Assembly: GCA_022545645.1 (NCBI GenBank)
Contig: JACZQQ010000148.1
Location: forward strand, 1 to 6,691
Direction: 5' to 3'
Source of the DNA: Acidobacteriota bacterium
Lineage (GTDB): Bacteria; Acidobacteriota; UBA6911; RPQK01; JADFOI01
Length of the DNA stretch: 6,691 bases
Both the position numbers and the translations under genes were made by a program. The notes under the pieces are model-generated. The model did not search any database, was not told the DNA's origin, and saw nothing but the letters and a program-made list of their open reading frames with translations. This document shows positions 1-6,668 of this stretch, piece by piece; the first letter of the stretch is position 1, and every line of letters begins with the position of its first letter.

Positions 1-18
1 AGCGGTACCCATCATGTT

Positions 19-295
19 TAGTGCCTCGCTCCATAAATACGATGACGTTTGTGGCGAGCGCGACGGCGTCGAGTTCGCGAAGCGACGACGACGCGATGCC
101 AGTGTGCATCGTGGAGGAGGAGCGACAAAGAAATTGATGCCGTCCCGCCGCCACCCTTCGGGCTGATGGGGGTTGCGGGCGGTCTCTGCGTCGCTCGTCG
201 TCGCCGATGTCCCTGCATCACCTCCTCCTCGCTCCTTGATCTCCCCTCCCAAGCCCCATCAGCAAACGTCATCGTATTCATGGGACGAGACACTA
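19..295. repeat. Large imperfect palindrome, MITE-like element
   Basis: The outer arms 19-50 and 264-295 are inverted copies matching at about 28 of 32 positions. The terminal ten bases read TAGTGCCTCG on the left and, reverse-complemented, TAGTGTCTCG on the right. The following 20-base block differs at one position. Pairing is poor over about 51-75, then resumes in a GAC/GAG triplet-rich part (about 76-125 against 184-240). The centre (154-162) reads CCCTTCGGG, a small hairpin tip. Both ends begin with TA, as expected if the element is 21-293 and duplicated a TA target like IS630/Tc1-mariner-type elements; that family link is inference. No transposase is present. Open frames run through it on both strands, but they are Arg/Ser-rich translations of the triplets and lack family resemblance. 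It could instead be a structured RNA or the remnant of a larger repeat. Confidence 0.6.
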
Positions 296-299
296 GTAC

Positions 300-328
300 T
301 TCACACTTGCGGCAAGAGGGTTTACAAT
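300..328 (+). promoter_or_regulatory. Sigma70-type promoter for the ankyrin-asmA-hydrolase unit
   Basis: TTCACA at 300-305 matches the -35 consensus TTGACA at five of six bases. After a 17-base spacer, TACAAT at 323-328 matches TATAAT at five of six. Transcription would start near 335, leaving a leader of roughly 35 bases before the ATG at 371. The -35 box lies five bases beyond the end of the palindromic element, so the promoter seems to belong to the host sequence. No obvious operator is visible. Confidence 0.6.
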
Positions 329-370
329 CGGTGACGATGCAGTTCATCCTGCCTGCAGAGGAGGTGCGCG

Positions 371-1120
371 ATGTCCGGAAGAATAGGTTTTCCCATTGTG
401 GCGGCACTGCTGATCGCATCCTGCGGTGGGGCACAAGACGTCAGTTCGTCTGACTTTCTTGCCGCAGTCAATGACGGCCAGACCGAAAGAGTCCAGTCCC
501 TGCTGAGCGCGGGCGCGGCCGTCAATGAGACGGATACAGAGGGAATGACTCCGCTCATGCATGCCGTATTGAAAGATCACCCTGAAACGGTGCAGCTCTT
601 GCTTCAAGCGGGTGCAGACGTGAACGCCAAGGACCGGGATGACTGGACTGCACTGATGTTCGCGGCCTTCGTCGGTGAGACGGAAACGGTGAAGGCCTTG
701 CTCGAGGCGGGCGCCCAGGTTAATGAGAAAAACTCCTTTGGCAGCATCGCACTGATCCATGCGACGTTGAACGGTCAAACGGATTCCGTGAAACTGTTGC
801 TGGAGGCAGGCGCCCAGGTCAATGAGAAGGATCAGTTTGGATGGACCGCCCTGATCCGAGCGGCCAGGCGAGGTGAAACTGCATCGTTGAAGGCGTTGGT
901 CGATGCTGGTGCCGACGTCGATCAGGTGGATGACTTCGGCTGGACTCCCCTGATGCGGGCGGCCTTGAACAATCAACTGGAAACGGTGAAGGGGCTGGTC
1001 GATGCCCATGCCGACTTAAATCTTAAGGCGACCAACGGCAGGACCGCACTGGTGATGGCCCAAGGACAAGACCATACCGACATTGTTGAGTTCCTCAAAA
1101 GCGCGGGTGCTGCAGAATAA
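371..1120 (+). CDS. Ankyrin-repeat lipoprotein
   Basis: This encodes a 249-residue protein made almost entirely of ankyrin repeats, which normally act as protein-binding scaffolds; its partner is unknown. The N-terminus has one Arg (R4), a short hydrophobic stretch (I9-A16) and the lipobox I-A-S-C, predicting lipidation at Cys18. Gly19 and Gly20 follow, with no Asp at +2 that would argue for inner-membrane retention. Seven repeats follow in an exact 33-residue register: 27-57 (N-cap-like, less canonical), 58-90, 91-123, 124-156, 157-189, 190-222 and 223-249 (C-cap). They carry the usual G-x-T-x-L, AAxxG and LLxAGAxVN positions. The start is supported by AGAGGAGG at 357-364, six bases before the ATG. 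The asmA-like gene follows after 45 bases and is probably cotranscribed. Ankyrin lipoprotein is a firm call; the cellular role is not known. Confidence 0.9.
   Translation: MSGRIGFPIVAALLIASCGGAQDVSSSDFLAAVNDGQTERVQSLLSAGAAVNETDTEGMTPLMHAVLKDHPETVQLLLQAGADVNAKDRDDWTALMFAAFVGETETVKALLEAGAQVNEKNSFGSIALIHATLNGQTDSVKLLLEAGAQVNEKDQFGWTALIRAARRGETASLKALVDAGADVDQVDDFGWTPLMRAALNNQLETVKGLVDAHADLNLKATNGRTALVMAQGQDHTDIVEFLKSAGAAE
542..1036 (+). repeat. Five in-frame 99-bp ankyrin units
   Basis: Ankyrin repeats 2 to 6 are successive 99-bp units with no indels between them. The second halves of units 3 and 4 (starting at 698 and 797) are particularly similar in DNA: both include GGCGCCCAGGT followed by AATGAGAA and encode LLEAGAQVNEK. 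This suggests a fairly recent duplication or conversion inside the gene, whereas the other units have diverged further. Confidence 0.7.
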
Positions 1121-1165
1121 TTCAACCGCCAGGCCGGCTTCACCACAAAGCTTGGGCACAAACCG

Positions 1166-3118
1166 ATGACCAACCTGGCGCGAAAATCGCTGCTCGTTCT
1201 GGCCGCCATCATTGTCCTGGTCTTGGTGGGCGTCAGTATTTTCCTGCTCACCCTGGATCCCAATCGATACCGTGGCTATATCGTCGACCGTCTCAGTCAG
1301 ACCCTGGGAAGACCGGTCGAGGCCGCCGATGTGGATCTGGAATGGGTTCCGTTAAGTTTAACTCTCAATGAAATCCGGGTGGCCGAGAGTGCCGATTTCG
1401 AGGGCGAGTACATCTTGAGCGCCCAGGCCATTGGCATCCAGGTCACTCTCTTGTCGCTTCTGACTGGCGACCCGGTGGTGAGCGAGTTCCAGGTGGAAAA
1501 GCCCACCATTTACCTTCGTGAGGATTCCTCCGGCCAGTGGAACATCACCCGGTTGGGTCAAACCTCCGGATCCGGGAGTGAAGCCAAGCTGGAGGAGACT
1601 TCAGGCGGGGCGCCCATTGAGACACCGGTGCGAAACTGGGTGCTCAATGAGGGCACGGTGGTTGTGGAGCGCAGCGGGCACCAGCCGATTCGCCTGGAAG
1701 GCATCAACCTCACTTTCTCCGATATCAGCACCCAACAGCGCTTTCCCTTCCAGATCCGTGCCGCTTTCCAAGGGGACACCCGCCTGGCAGCCAAAGGTTT
1801 GATTGGACCGCTCAACCTCGATTCCTTTGCTGAAACACCCTTCTCAGCCGAGGGACAACTGGAGGCCAATCTGGAATCGTTGAGGGCTACTCTTCAGGAT
1901 TGGGTCCCCCAGATCACCCCTTTGAGCGGCCGGATGACCTTCGACTGGAACCTCTCGCGAACCAACGAGACGCCGCTCAGGGTAAGCGGTAAGGTCCATC
2001 TTGAAGATGCCTCTTTGCAGCCCCAGGGTTTTACTCGTCCTTTCACCATCCAGGAGGCCGATCTTGAATTCGACCCCAGTCAGGCTGAGTTGAAGAATCT
2101 GAAGATAGCGATCGGGGAAGGAACGATTGAAGGCTACGCCAAGGTGAACGACTTCGAGGCTCCAAGAGTCGAGTTTGAGTTCGGCGGAGACTATCTTGAT
2201 GTCTCGGCACTGGAAAGCTTGATCGACTTTTCCCAAAAGCCTTCCCGAAGGGAACAGCAAGGGGAAGGACAAGCCGACCAGGGAGGGAACTGGTTCACCA
2301 AGATGACGGGGAGCGGACAGTTGAAATTCAACAGAGTGCAACACGGGACGCTGATCCTTGAACCCTTTGAAGCAACAGTCCGCATTGCTAACTCGCAGCT
2401 GCTCTGTGAGCCCATCAGCTTTGGTCTTCACGGGGGCACCGGTGGCGGTCGATTGCAAATCGACCTTTCCCACTCCGAGCCCTCCGTTTCCTTCAGCGTC
2501 CAGCTGGAGCAGGTCAATGCCAATCAGTTGCTCTCCGCCAACACCGGGTCCAAGGACAGACTGTTCGGGAATTTGCAGGTCTCCCTTCAGCTGGAGACGA
2601 CCGGCGCCGAGCGAAACCGGATCTTCGAAACCGCCAGAGGTCAGGGAACCCTTCGGCTCACCGAGGGGCTTCTGGGTCTACTGAACCTGGGAAGGGAGGT
2701 GGCCACCATCAATAGCCTGGTGGGATTGCCCTTCACTGAGAAGGACACCACCCTGGAAGAATTGTCTTCCACCTTTCAGATCGCCGACGGCTGGGTCCGC
2801 ACCAAGGATCTGATCATCAGAACACCGGAGTTGACCCTGAGCGCGGTGGGAGGAATCAGTCTCAACGGCGAGCTCGACTTCGAGGCAACCGCGGCCTTCA
2901 CTCCCGAAGCCAGCCAACAGCTCTCGGGTCCCGCCGCCGGCCTCTTTGGCCGTATCTTTACCGACCCATACAAAAGGATCGTGATTCCCTTTGACATCAA
3001 GGGCAGCTTTCTACAGCCGCAGTTCAAGCTGGACGGAGGTCGTCTGGTCATGATGCGACTCGGTGTCTTTTTGACCAAACCTCCGGAACCGCCCCAGGAG
3101 GAAACACCCCCGGAATAG
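1166..3118 (+). CDS. AsmA-family inner-membrane-anchored protein
   Basis: The 650-residue product is close in length to E. coli AsmA (617 residues). AsmA-like proteins are anchored in the inner membrane and extend a beta-rich lipid-binding groove into the periplasm, with roles in outer-membrane lipid homeostasis. Here R6 and K7 precede a single hydrophobic segment (about 8-30). The typical AsmA opening follows: DPNRYR at 31-36, then a helix ending in LGRPV (47-51). The body is beta-rich, with low-complexity linkers around 132-148 and a charged one around 353-375. The AsmA-like C-terminal part (roughly 470-630) includes GTLRLTEGLL and SLNGELDFEA. The tail is Pro/Glu-rich (KPPEPPQEETPPE). Translation starts at the ATG with only a weak upstream ribosome site, and the gene ends in a tandem TAG-TAG stop. 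The family call is secure from the N-terminus and overall build; the substrate is unknown, and I assign no specific symbol because AsmA paralogues are numerous. Confidence 0.87.
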   Translation: MTNLARKSLLVLAAIIVLVLVGVSIFLLTLDPNRYRGYIVDRLSQTLGRPVEAADVDLEWVPLSLTLNEIRVAESADFEGEYILSAQAIGIQVTLLSLLTGDPVVSEFQVEKPTIYLREDSSGQWNITRLGQTSGSGSEAKLEETSGGAPIETPVRNWVLNEGTVVVERSGHQPIRLEGINLTFSDISTQQRFPFQIRAAFQGDTRLAAKGLIGPLNLDSFAETPFSAEGQLEANLESLRATLQDWVPQITPLSGRMTFDWNLSRTNETPLRVSGKVHLEDASLQPQGFTRPFTIQEADLEFDPSQAELKNLKIAIGEGTIEGYAKVNDFEAPRVEFEFGGDYLDVSALESLIDFSQKPSRREQQGEGQADQGGNWFTKMTGSGQLKFNRVQHGTLILEPFEATVRIANSQLLCEPISFGLHGGTGGGRLQIDLSHSEPSVSFSVQLEQVNANQLLSANTGSKDRLFGNLQVSLQLETTGAERNRIFETARGQGTLRLTEGLLGLLNLGREVATINSLVGLPFTEKDTTLEELSSTFQIADGWVRTKDLIIRTPELTLSAVGGISLNGELDFEATAAFTPEASQQLSGPAAGLFGRIFTDPYKRIVIPFDIKGSFLQPQFKLDGGRLVMMRLGVFLTKPPEPPQEETPPE

Positions 3119-3135
3119 TAGTGTAACGTCCGAAG

Positions 3136-3142
3136 TTGGAGG
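3136..3142 (+). promoter_or_regulatory. Ribosome-binding site fixing the hydrolase start
   Basis: TTGGAGG lies five T residues upstream of the ATG at 3148. The reading frame is also open from the TTG at 3136, but that codon is part of this Shine-Dalgarno sequence, so a start there is unlikely. The ATG at 3154 is a second possibility but sits 11 bases from GGAGG. Confidence 0.75.
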
Positions 3143-3147
3143 TTTTT

Positions 3148-4854
3148 ATGCCGATGAAAAGGAATCCACTCACTCGTATCCTCATTCTTTCTCAAACCCT
3201 GGCTCTCTGGGCCATTGGCGGCCCTGTGCTTTGGGGCCAAGCCACCCTGGTGAGCCAACCCGTTTCCTCTTCGGGCACAGAGTTTAGGGCGCCCGCAAAA
3301 GAAGTGAACGGGCGACTCATCGGCCAGGAAGATGTCCTCATCCGGGAGGTCGTCATTGCCGATTCGGGTCACCGCTATCGTCGACTGGACGTGGGAGTCA
3401 GCGGGACGGTTGAAGGGTGGGCGGTGAAGCAGGACCTTGCCATGCCCCAGTTCGTTTCTGCACCAGAATTCGTCTTTCCTCAGGGCGGCAATGTGGGTCC
3501 GCGTTTCCATGGAACCATGAGGTACGAGGCTTCCAAGGGCACCGGTATGACCCTTATTTATCCGGAAGCCGGGAGGGCCTGGAACAGGAAGCTATTCGTT
3601 ACCGTCCACGGCTCGGGCGGATCCTTTCGAGAAGGAACCCTCAGACCCTGGAATGAGCTCCTGGATCCCTCACAACCTCTGGGCGATATCAGCAAAAACG
3701 AGCACCTGATGCTGGATAAAGGTTATGCCATCGCCAAGACAAGACGCAACGCCAGCAGGATGGGGGACTATCCGGTGATCCTGGATGATGGGGACATCCT
3801 GGAAGGATGGAATCTCAACACCCACACCGGCTTCATTTTGGACCTGGTCCTGCTGGCCGAGAATCTTTTGAGGGAGCGCCTGGGGGAGAGGCCATTTCGA
3901 ACCTATTGGTTCGGTCACTCCGCAGGAGGAATGACAGGCAGGCTGATCAACTATAAGGCGGGAGAGAACCTGGATGGTAACGGTGAACCGATCATCGATG
4001 GGTTCCTAAACAGCGATTCTGCAGGTGGACGGTATCTCCCTGTTTTGGAGGAAGACGGCAAAGACATTCTGTTTGTCACCGAGAAAGAGCGGCAGAGATT
4101 TGTCAAGACCATCGAAATCCCCCATCAATTGTTCATGCGCGGGAGAAACCCACGGCCGGGTGTGCCCAAGTGGCTCTCTCCCGTTTACCTCGTCAACCAG
4201 AGAATGACCGCCAAAATCCTCCAGGACAAAGGCCTCGGAGACAAGCTGCGCGTGTACGAGATACGCGGGGTGAGTCACTTTGATCAGGGGTACTTTTCAG
4301 AACAGGAGCTCGCCTCTGAAGGGGTGGGGAAGGATGGAGATACTGTCCTTCTGGACCTGTCTGGACTGATGGACGGACTGATTGATCTTCTCGACGATTG
4401 GGTGGAAAAGGACATTACACCTCCAGCCACGAAAACTGACTGGCTGGAGCTGGGTGATGTCGATGGCGATGGGGTCAACGAAAACCCCGCCATCGCCCTT
4501 CCTGAAGTGGCCTGTCCCCTGGGCCTCTACTATCCTCATCCCCCCAGTCGGGGAAACAACGGAGACAGCTGGACCAGCTTTGCCGCTTTTGACGGCCAGA
4601 GTCTGGAGCCCCTGGATGGGCGAGGAGTCTTTGTCGACATGAACCTCAACCGATATCTGGACCAGCGGGAAAATGTGGACCAAGCCTGGCAGCGACTCGG
4701 TCTTTTGAAACCGGGGGAGAGATTCAGCCGCAGCAGGTACCAAGCCTGCGTGGAAGCTTCCGTAGCCAGGTTACAGCAGGAAAAATTGATCACCGAGCGG
4801 GTGGCTACCCAGTATCTCCAGGAGGCCTCACGAGTCGATTTTCCGGGGGAATAA
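3148..4854 (+). CDS. Secreted alpha/beta-hydrolase-fold enzyme
   Basis: The product is 568 residues from the ATG at 3148; all positions here use that start. K4 and R5 precede a hydrophobic segment (about 10-29) and a likely signal-peptidase site near G30-Q31-A32, so it should be exported. The hydrolase signature is HGSGG (154-158, oxyanion-hole region), the nucleophile elbow G-H-S-A-G (256-260, Ser258) and a late His in SHFD (His377). The acid is probably Asp285 or Asp290. The C-terminal part (about 430-568) carries two calcium-loop-like motifs, DVDGDGVNENPA (437-448) and DMNLNRYLDQRE (497-508). The only two cysteines, Cys456 and Cys534, flank the second motif and could form a disulfide. An esterase- or lipase-type hydrolysis reaction is likely, but the substrate cannot be read. 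It may belong to the large alpha/beta-hydrolase-domain families found in environmental bacteria. It follows asmA by 29 bases, so cotranscription is likely. Confidence 0.82.
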   Translation: MPMKRNPLTRILILSQTLALWAIGGPVLWGQATLVSQPVSSSGTEFRAPAKEVNGRLIGQEDVLIREVVIADSGHRYRRLDVGVSGTVEGWAVKQDLAMPQFVSAPEFVFPQGGNVGPRFHGTMRYEASKGTGMTLIYPEAGRAWNRKLFVTVHGSGGSFREGTLRPWNELLDPSQPLGDISKNEHLMLDKGYAIAKTRRNASRMGDYPVILDDGDILEGWNLNTHTGFILDLVLLAENLLRERLGERPFRTYWFGHSAGGMTGRLINYKAGENLDGNGEPIIDGFLNSDSAGGRYLPVLEEDGKDILFVTEKERQRFVKTIEIPHQLFMRGRNPRPGVPKWLSPVYLVNQRMTAKILQDKGLGDKLRVYEIRGVSHFDQGYFSEQELASEGVGKDGDTVLLDLSGLMDGLIDLLDDWVEKDITPPATKTDWLELGDVDGDGVNENPAIALPEVACPLGLYYPHPPSRGNNGDSWTSFAAFDGQSLEPLDGRGVFVDMNLNRYLDQRENVDQAWQRLGLLKPGERFSRSRYQACVEASVARLQQEKLITERVATQYLQEASRVDFPGE

Positions 4855-4855
4855 A

Positions 4856-4883
4856 TAGGGGCGCACAGAGCCGTGCGCCCCTA
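4856..4883. terminator. Perfect hairpin between convergent genes
   Basis: TAGGGGCGCAC (4856-4866) pairs perfectly with GTGCGCCCCTA (4873-4883) around a six-base loop, starting one base after the hydrolase stop and ending eight bases before the ruvB stop. Its position suits a bidirectional terminator. No strong T-run follows on the forward strand; on the reverse strand TTTATT follows. This GGGGCGCAC palindrome also resembles short dispersed repeats of bacterial genomes, so it may be a repeat acting as a terminator or only an RNA 3'-end stabiliser. Confidence 0.6.
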
Positions 4884-4891
4884 CACATCTA

Positions 4892-5932
4892 TCAGGAAAA
4901 CAGGTCCTTCTGGGGCGCAGACTGGGATGGGGTCTGAGGCTTCAGGCCAAAATGGTCGTAGGCCAGAGGAGTCACCATACGACCGCGCGGCGTGCGGTTG
5001 AGGAATCCAATCTGAATCAAATAGGGTTCGTAGATATCCTCAATGGCGTCCTTCTCCTCACTGATGGCTGCCGATATGGTGTTGACGCCCACCGGACCCC
5101 CTCCGAACTTTTCAATGATGGTCAGCAAAAGCTTTCGATCGATCTCATCAAAGCCAAAGCGATCCACATTGGCCAAGTCCAGCCCCTGGCAGGCCACTTT
5201 ATGATTAATGCTGCCGCCCGCTCGGACCTGTGCATAGTCGCGAACGCGCCTTAAGAGACGATTGGCCACTCGGGGTGTCCCCCGGCTCCGCCGGGCCACC
5301 TCCAAAGTGCTCTTCTCGTCGATCGTCACCTCCAAAATCTCCGCCGAGCGGCGGACGATGGTGGCCAGACTTTCCAGCTTGTAAAAATCCAAGCGCTGAA
5401 CAATGCCAAACCGGCCTCGCAGTGGGGAGGTCAACAGTCCCGTTCGTGTGGTGGCTCCCACCAACGTAAATTGAGGAATATCAATCTTGATGGAACGGGC
5501 TCCGGGACCCTCTCCGATCATGATGTCAATCTGGAAATCCTCCATGGCCGGATAGAGGATCTCTTCGATAGAAGGGTGAAGGCGATGGATTTCATCGATA
5601 AAAAGGACGTCATGTTCTTCCAAATTGGTTAAAATGGCCGCCAGATCCCCCCGCTTCTCAATGGCCGGCCCCGAGGTGGAGCGGAAATTCACATTCAGCT
5701 CATTGGAGATGATGTGGGCAAGGGTGGTTTTTCCCAGTCCCGGAGGGCCGAAAAGCAAAACATGATCGAGGGCTTCGCGCCGCTGTTTAGCCGCTTCCAC
5801 AGAGACCTTGATGCTGTCCTTGAGCTTTTGCTGGCCGATGAAATCGCGCAGAAATCGAGGCCTCAGGCTGTTTTCAAAAGTGACCTCGTCCTCCCGGTGG
5901 GAGGGATCCATGATGCGCTCTTCGGTCTCCAT
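4892..5932 (-). CDS. ruvB: Holliday junction branch migration ATPase RuvB
   Basis: RuvB is the hexameric AAA+ motor that, loaded by RuvA, drives branch migration of Holliday junctions during recombinational repair. The 346 residues are full length. After a variable start comes the family block SLRPRFLRDFIGQ (22-34). Then follow Walker A GPPGLGKT (62-69), Walker B FIDEIH (111-116), the beta-hairpin region thought to contact RuvA (about 133-150), sensor 1 GATTRT (159-164) and SPLRGRFG with the arginine-finger region (169-176). Sensor 2 is RGTPR (217-221), and the winged-helix domain includes GGGPVG (277-282) and FLNRTPRGR (310-318). The ATG at 5932 has AAGGA about 12 bases upstream, a rather long spacing. 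An internal ATG at codon 8 is possible but would not affect the conserved domain. It follows ruvA after 24 bases in the same operon. No key residue is missing. Confidence 0.98.
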   Translation of the reverse strand: METEERIMDPSHREDEVTFENSLRPRFLRDFIGQQKLKDSIKVSVEAAKQRREALDHVLLFGPPGLGKTTLAHIISNELNVNFRSTSGPAIEKRGDLAAILTNLEEHDVLFIDEIHRLHPSIEEILYPAMEDFQIDIMIGEGPGARSIKIDIPQFTLVGATTRTGLLTSPLRGRFGIVQRLDFYKLESLATIVRRSAEILEVTIDEKSTLEVARRSRGTPRVANRLLRRVRDYAQVRAGGSINHKVACQGLDLANVDRFGFDEIDRKLLLTIIEKFGGGPVGVNTISAAISEEKDAIEDIYEPYLIQIGFLNRTPRGRMVTPLAYDHFGLKPQTPSQSAPQKDLFS

Positions 5933-5956
5933 TTAGGTCTCTATTCCTTTAAGTGC

Positions 5957-6553
5957 CTACTTCCGGGCTTTTCTTAGCGACTCCCTCAAAAGTGCCTCAA
6001 AGGAGTCCGCCTCCACTTCCTGCCGCGCCCTGGCGACTGCCCTGTCAGCAGTATGCTTAGAATAGCCCAGATTGACCAGAGCCGACACCACGTCACCCTG
6101 AAGAGCACCGGAAGCCCTCCCCGCTGGGGTTTCTTCGAGCTGGGGAAACCATCCCATAACCTTGTCTTTCAATTCCAGGACAAGGCGTTCGGCGGTCTTC
6201 TTTCCCACTCCCGGGATCTCATTCAGCTTGACCACATTCTCGTCGGTCACCGCCTCGACAAATTCACCTACGGGCAGTCCTGAAAGAATCGCCACCCCCA
6301 GCTTGGGACCAATTCCCGAGATCTGAATCAGTTGCGTGAAGAGCCTTTTCTCCTTGCTTGTAGAAAATCCATACAGGCTGAAGGCGTCTTCCTTAACATG
6401 AGTATAGATATGCAGACTGACAGTGTCTCCGGCCTCTCCCAACTCGTAATAGGTGGAATAAGGAATCAAAACTTCATACCCCACACCGCCCACATCCACC
6501 ACCACACGACCCGCCGCTTTCTCCGTCAGCACGCCCTTTAGATGAGCAATCAT
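5957..6553 (-). CDS. ruvA: Holliday junction DNA-binding protein RuvA
   Basis: RuvA forms tetramers that hold a Holliday junction in square-planar form and recruit RuvB hexamers. The 198 residues are full length with the standard three domains. The N-terminal OB-fold (1 to about 63) opens MIAHLKG and carries the acidic pin Glu55-Asp56, at the same positions as in E. coli. The helix-hairpin-helix domain has SGIGPKLG (79-86) and PGVGKKTA (114-121). A flexible linker (about 137-152) leads to the RuvB-binding helical domain, with ALVNLGYS (158-165). The start is fixed by the conserved N-terminus, yet there is no Shine-Dalgarno sequence before the ATG, and a TATAAT lies eight bases upstream, suggesting a leaderless transcript. 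ruvB follows after 24 bases. No ruvC is seen in the short upstream stretch available. Confidence 0.98.
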   Translation of the reverse strand: MIAHLKGVLTEKAAGRVVVDVGGVGYEVLIPYSTYYELGEAGDTVSLHIYTHVKEDAFSLYGFSTSKEKRLFTQLIQISGIGPKLGVAILSGLPVGEFVEAVTDENVVKLNEIPGVGKKTAERLVLELKDKVMGWFPQLEETPAGRASGALQGDVVSALVNLGYSKHTADRAVARARQEVEADSFEALLRESLRKARK

Positions 6554-6561
6554 TGCCCGAA

Positions 6562-6567
6562 ATTATA
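6562..6567 (-). promoter_or_regulatory. TATAAT -10 box of the ruvAB operon
   Basis: The minus strand reads TATAAT, a perfect -10 consensus, with eight bases between it and the ruvA ATG at 6553. No good -35 match lies 16-18 bases upstream, where the sequence is pyrimidine-rich and then enters a GC hairpin. If it is used, transcription would begin at or within a couple of bases of the start codon. A further promoter upstream of the window cannot be excluded. Confidence 0.5.
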
Positions 6568-6588
6568 GAGGAGACATGAGACACAAGA

Positions 6589-6603
6589 GCGCGCTTCGCG
6601 CGC
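6589..6603. other. GC-rich hairpin upstream of ruvA
   Basis: GCGCGC (6589-6594) pairs with GCGCGC (6598-6603) around a TTC loop. On the ruvA strand it falls at about the distance where a -35 element would end. It could be a short terminator stem for an upstream gene or part of a dispersed intergenic repeat. No T-run marks it as a terminator. Confidence 0.35.
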
Positions 6604-6629
6604 GTTCCAGGTGTCAGGTTCCAAGTTCG

Positions 6630-6668
6630 ATTTGAGATTTGGAATTTGGAATTTGAGATTTGGAATTT
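6630..6668. repeat. 7-bp tandem repeat ATTTGRR, five units plus a partial
   Basis: Five successive heptamers begin at 6630, 6637, 6644, 6651 and 6658, with the forms ATTTGAG or ATTTGGA, followed by a partial ATTT. The preceding bases (6605-6629) carry loosely repeated TTCCAGGT and AGGTTCCA words. The same style of AT-rich heptamer array occurs as dispersed intergenic repeats in several environmental bacterial lineages. It is not coding: the reverse-strand frame through it only translates the repeat into alternating FQISN-type peptides. Confidence 0.7.

Noticed and set aside
18..434. Reverse open frame of 138 codons over the same palindrome
   Set aside because: It is mirror-image low-complexity sequence (runs of Arg and Ser) with its start inside the ankyrin gene. 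The frame is open because the triplet-rich arms avoid stops.
49..453. Forward open frame of 134 codons through the palindrome and into the ankyrin gene
   Set aside because: It is Arg/Ser/Pro-rich translation of GAC/GAG triplets, lacks a ribosome site, matches no family I know and overlaps the start of a clear gene in another frame.
344..1009. Long reverse open frame antisense to the ankyrin gene
   Set aside because: It has a periodic composition reflecting the 99-bp repeats on the other strand; the forward frame has a lipobox, ribosome site and canonical ankyrin motifs.
2228..2262. Small inverted repeat CCTTCCCGAAGG inside the asmA-like gene
   Set aside because: It is short, inside the coding sequence of a low-complexity linker, and expected by chance.
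3136..3147. TTG start four codons upstream of the hydrolase ATG
   Set aside because: The TTG is part of the Shine-Dalgarno sequence TTGGAGG that serves the ATG at 3148.
2776..3510. Reverse open frame of 244 codons spanning the asmA-hydrolase junction
   Set aside because: It is antisense to two well-supported genes and the intervening ribosome site, with no recognisable domain.
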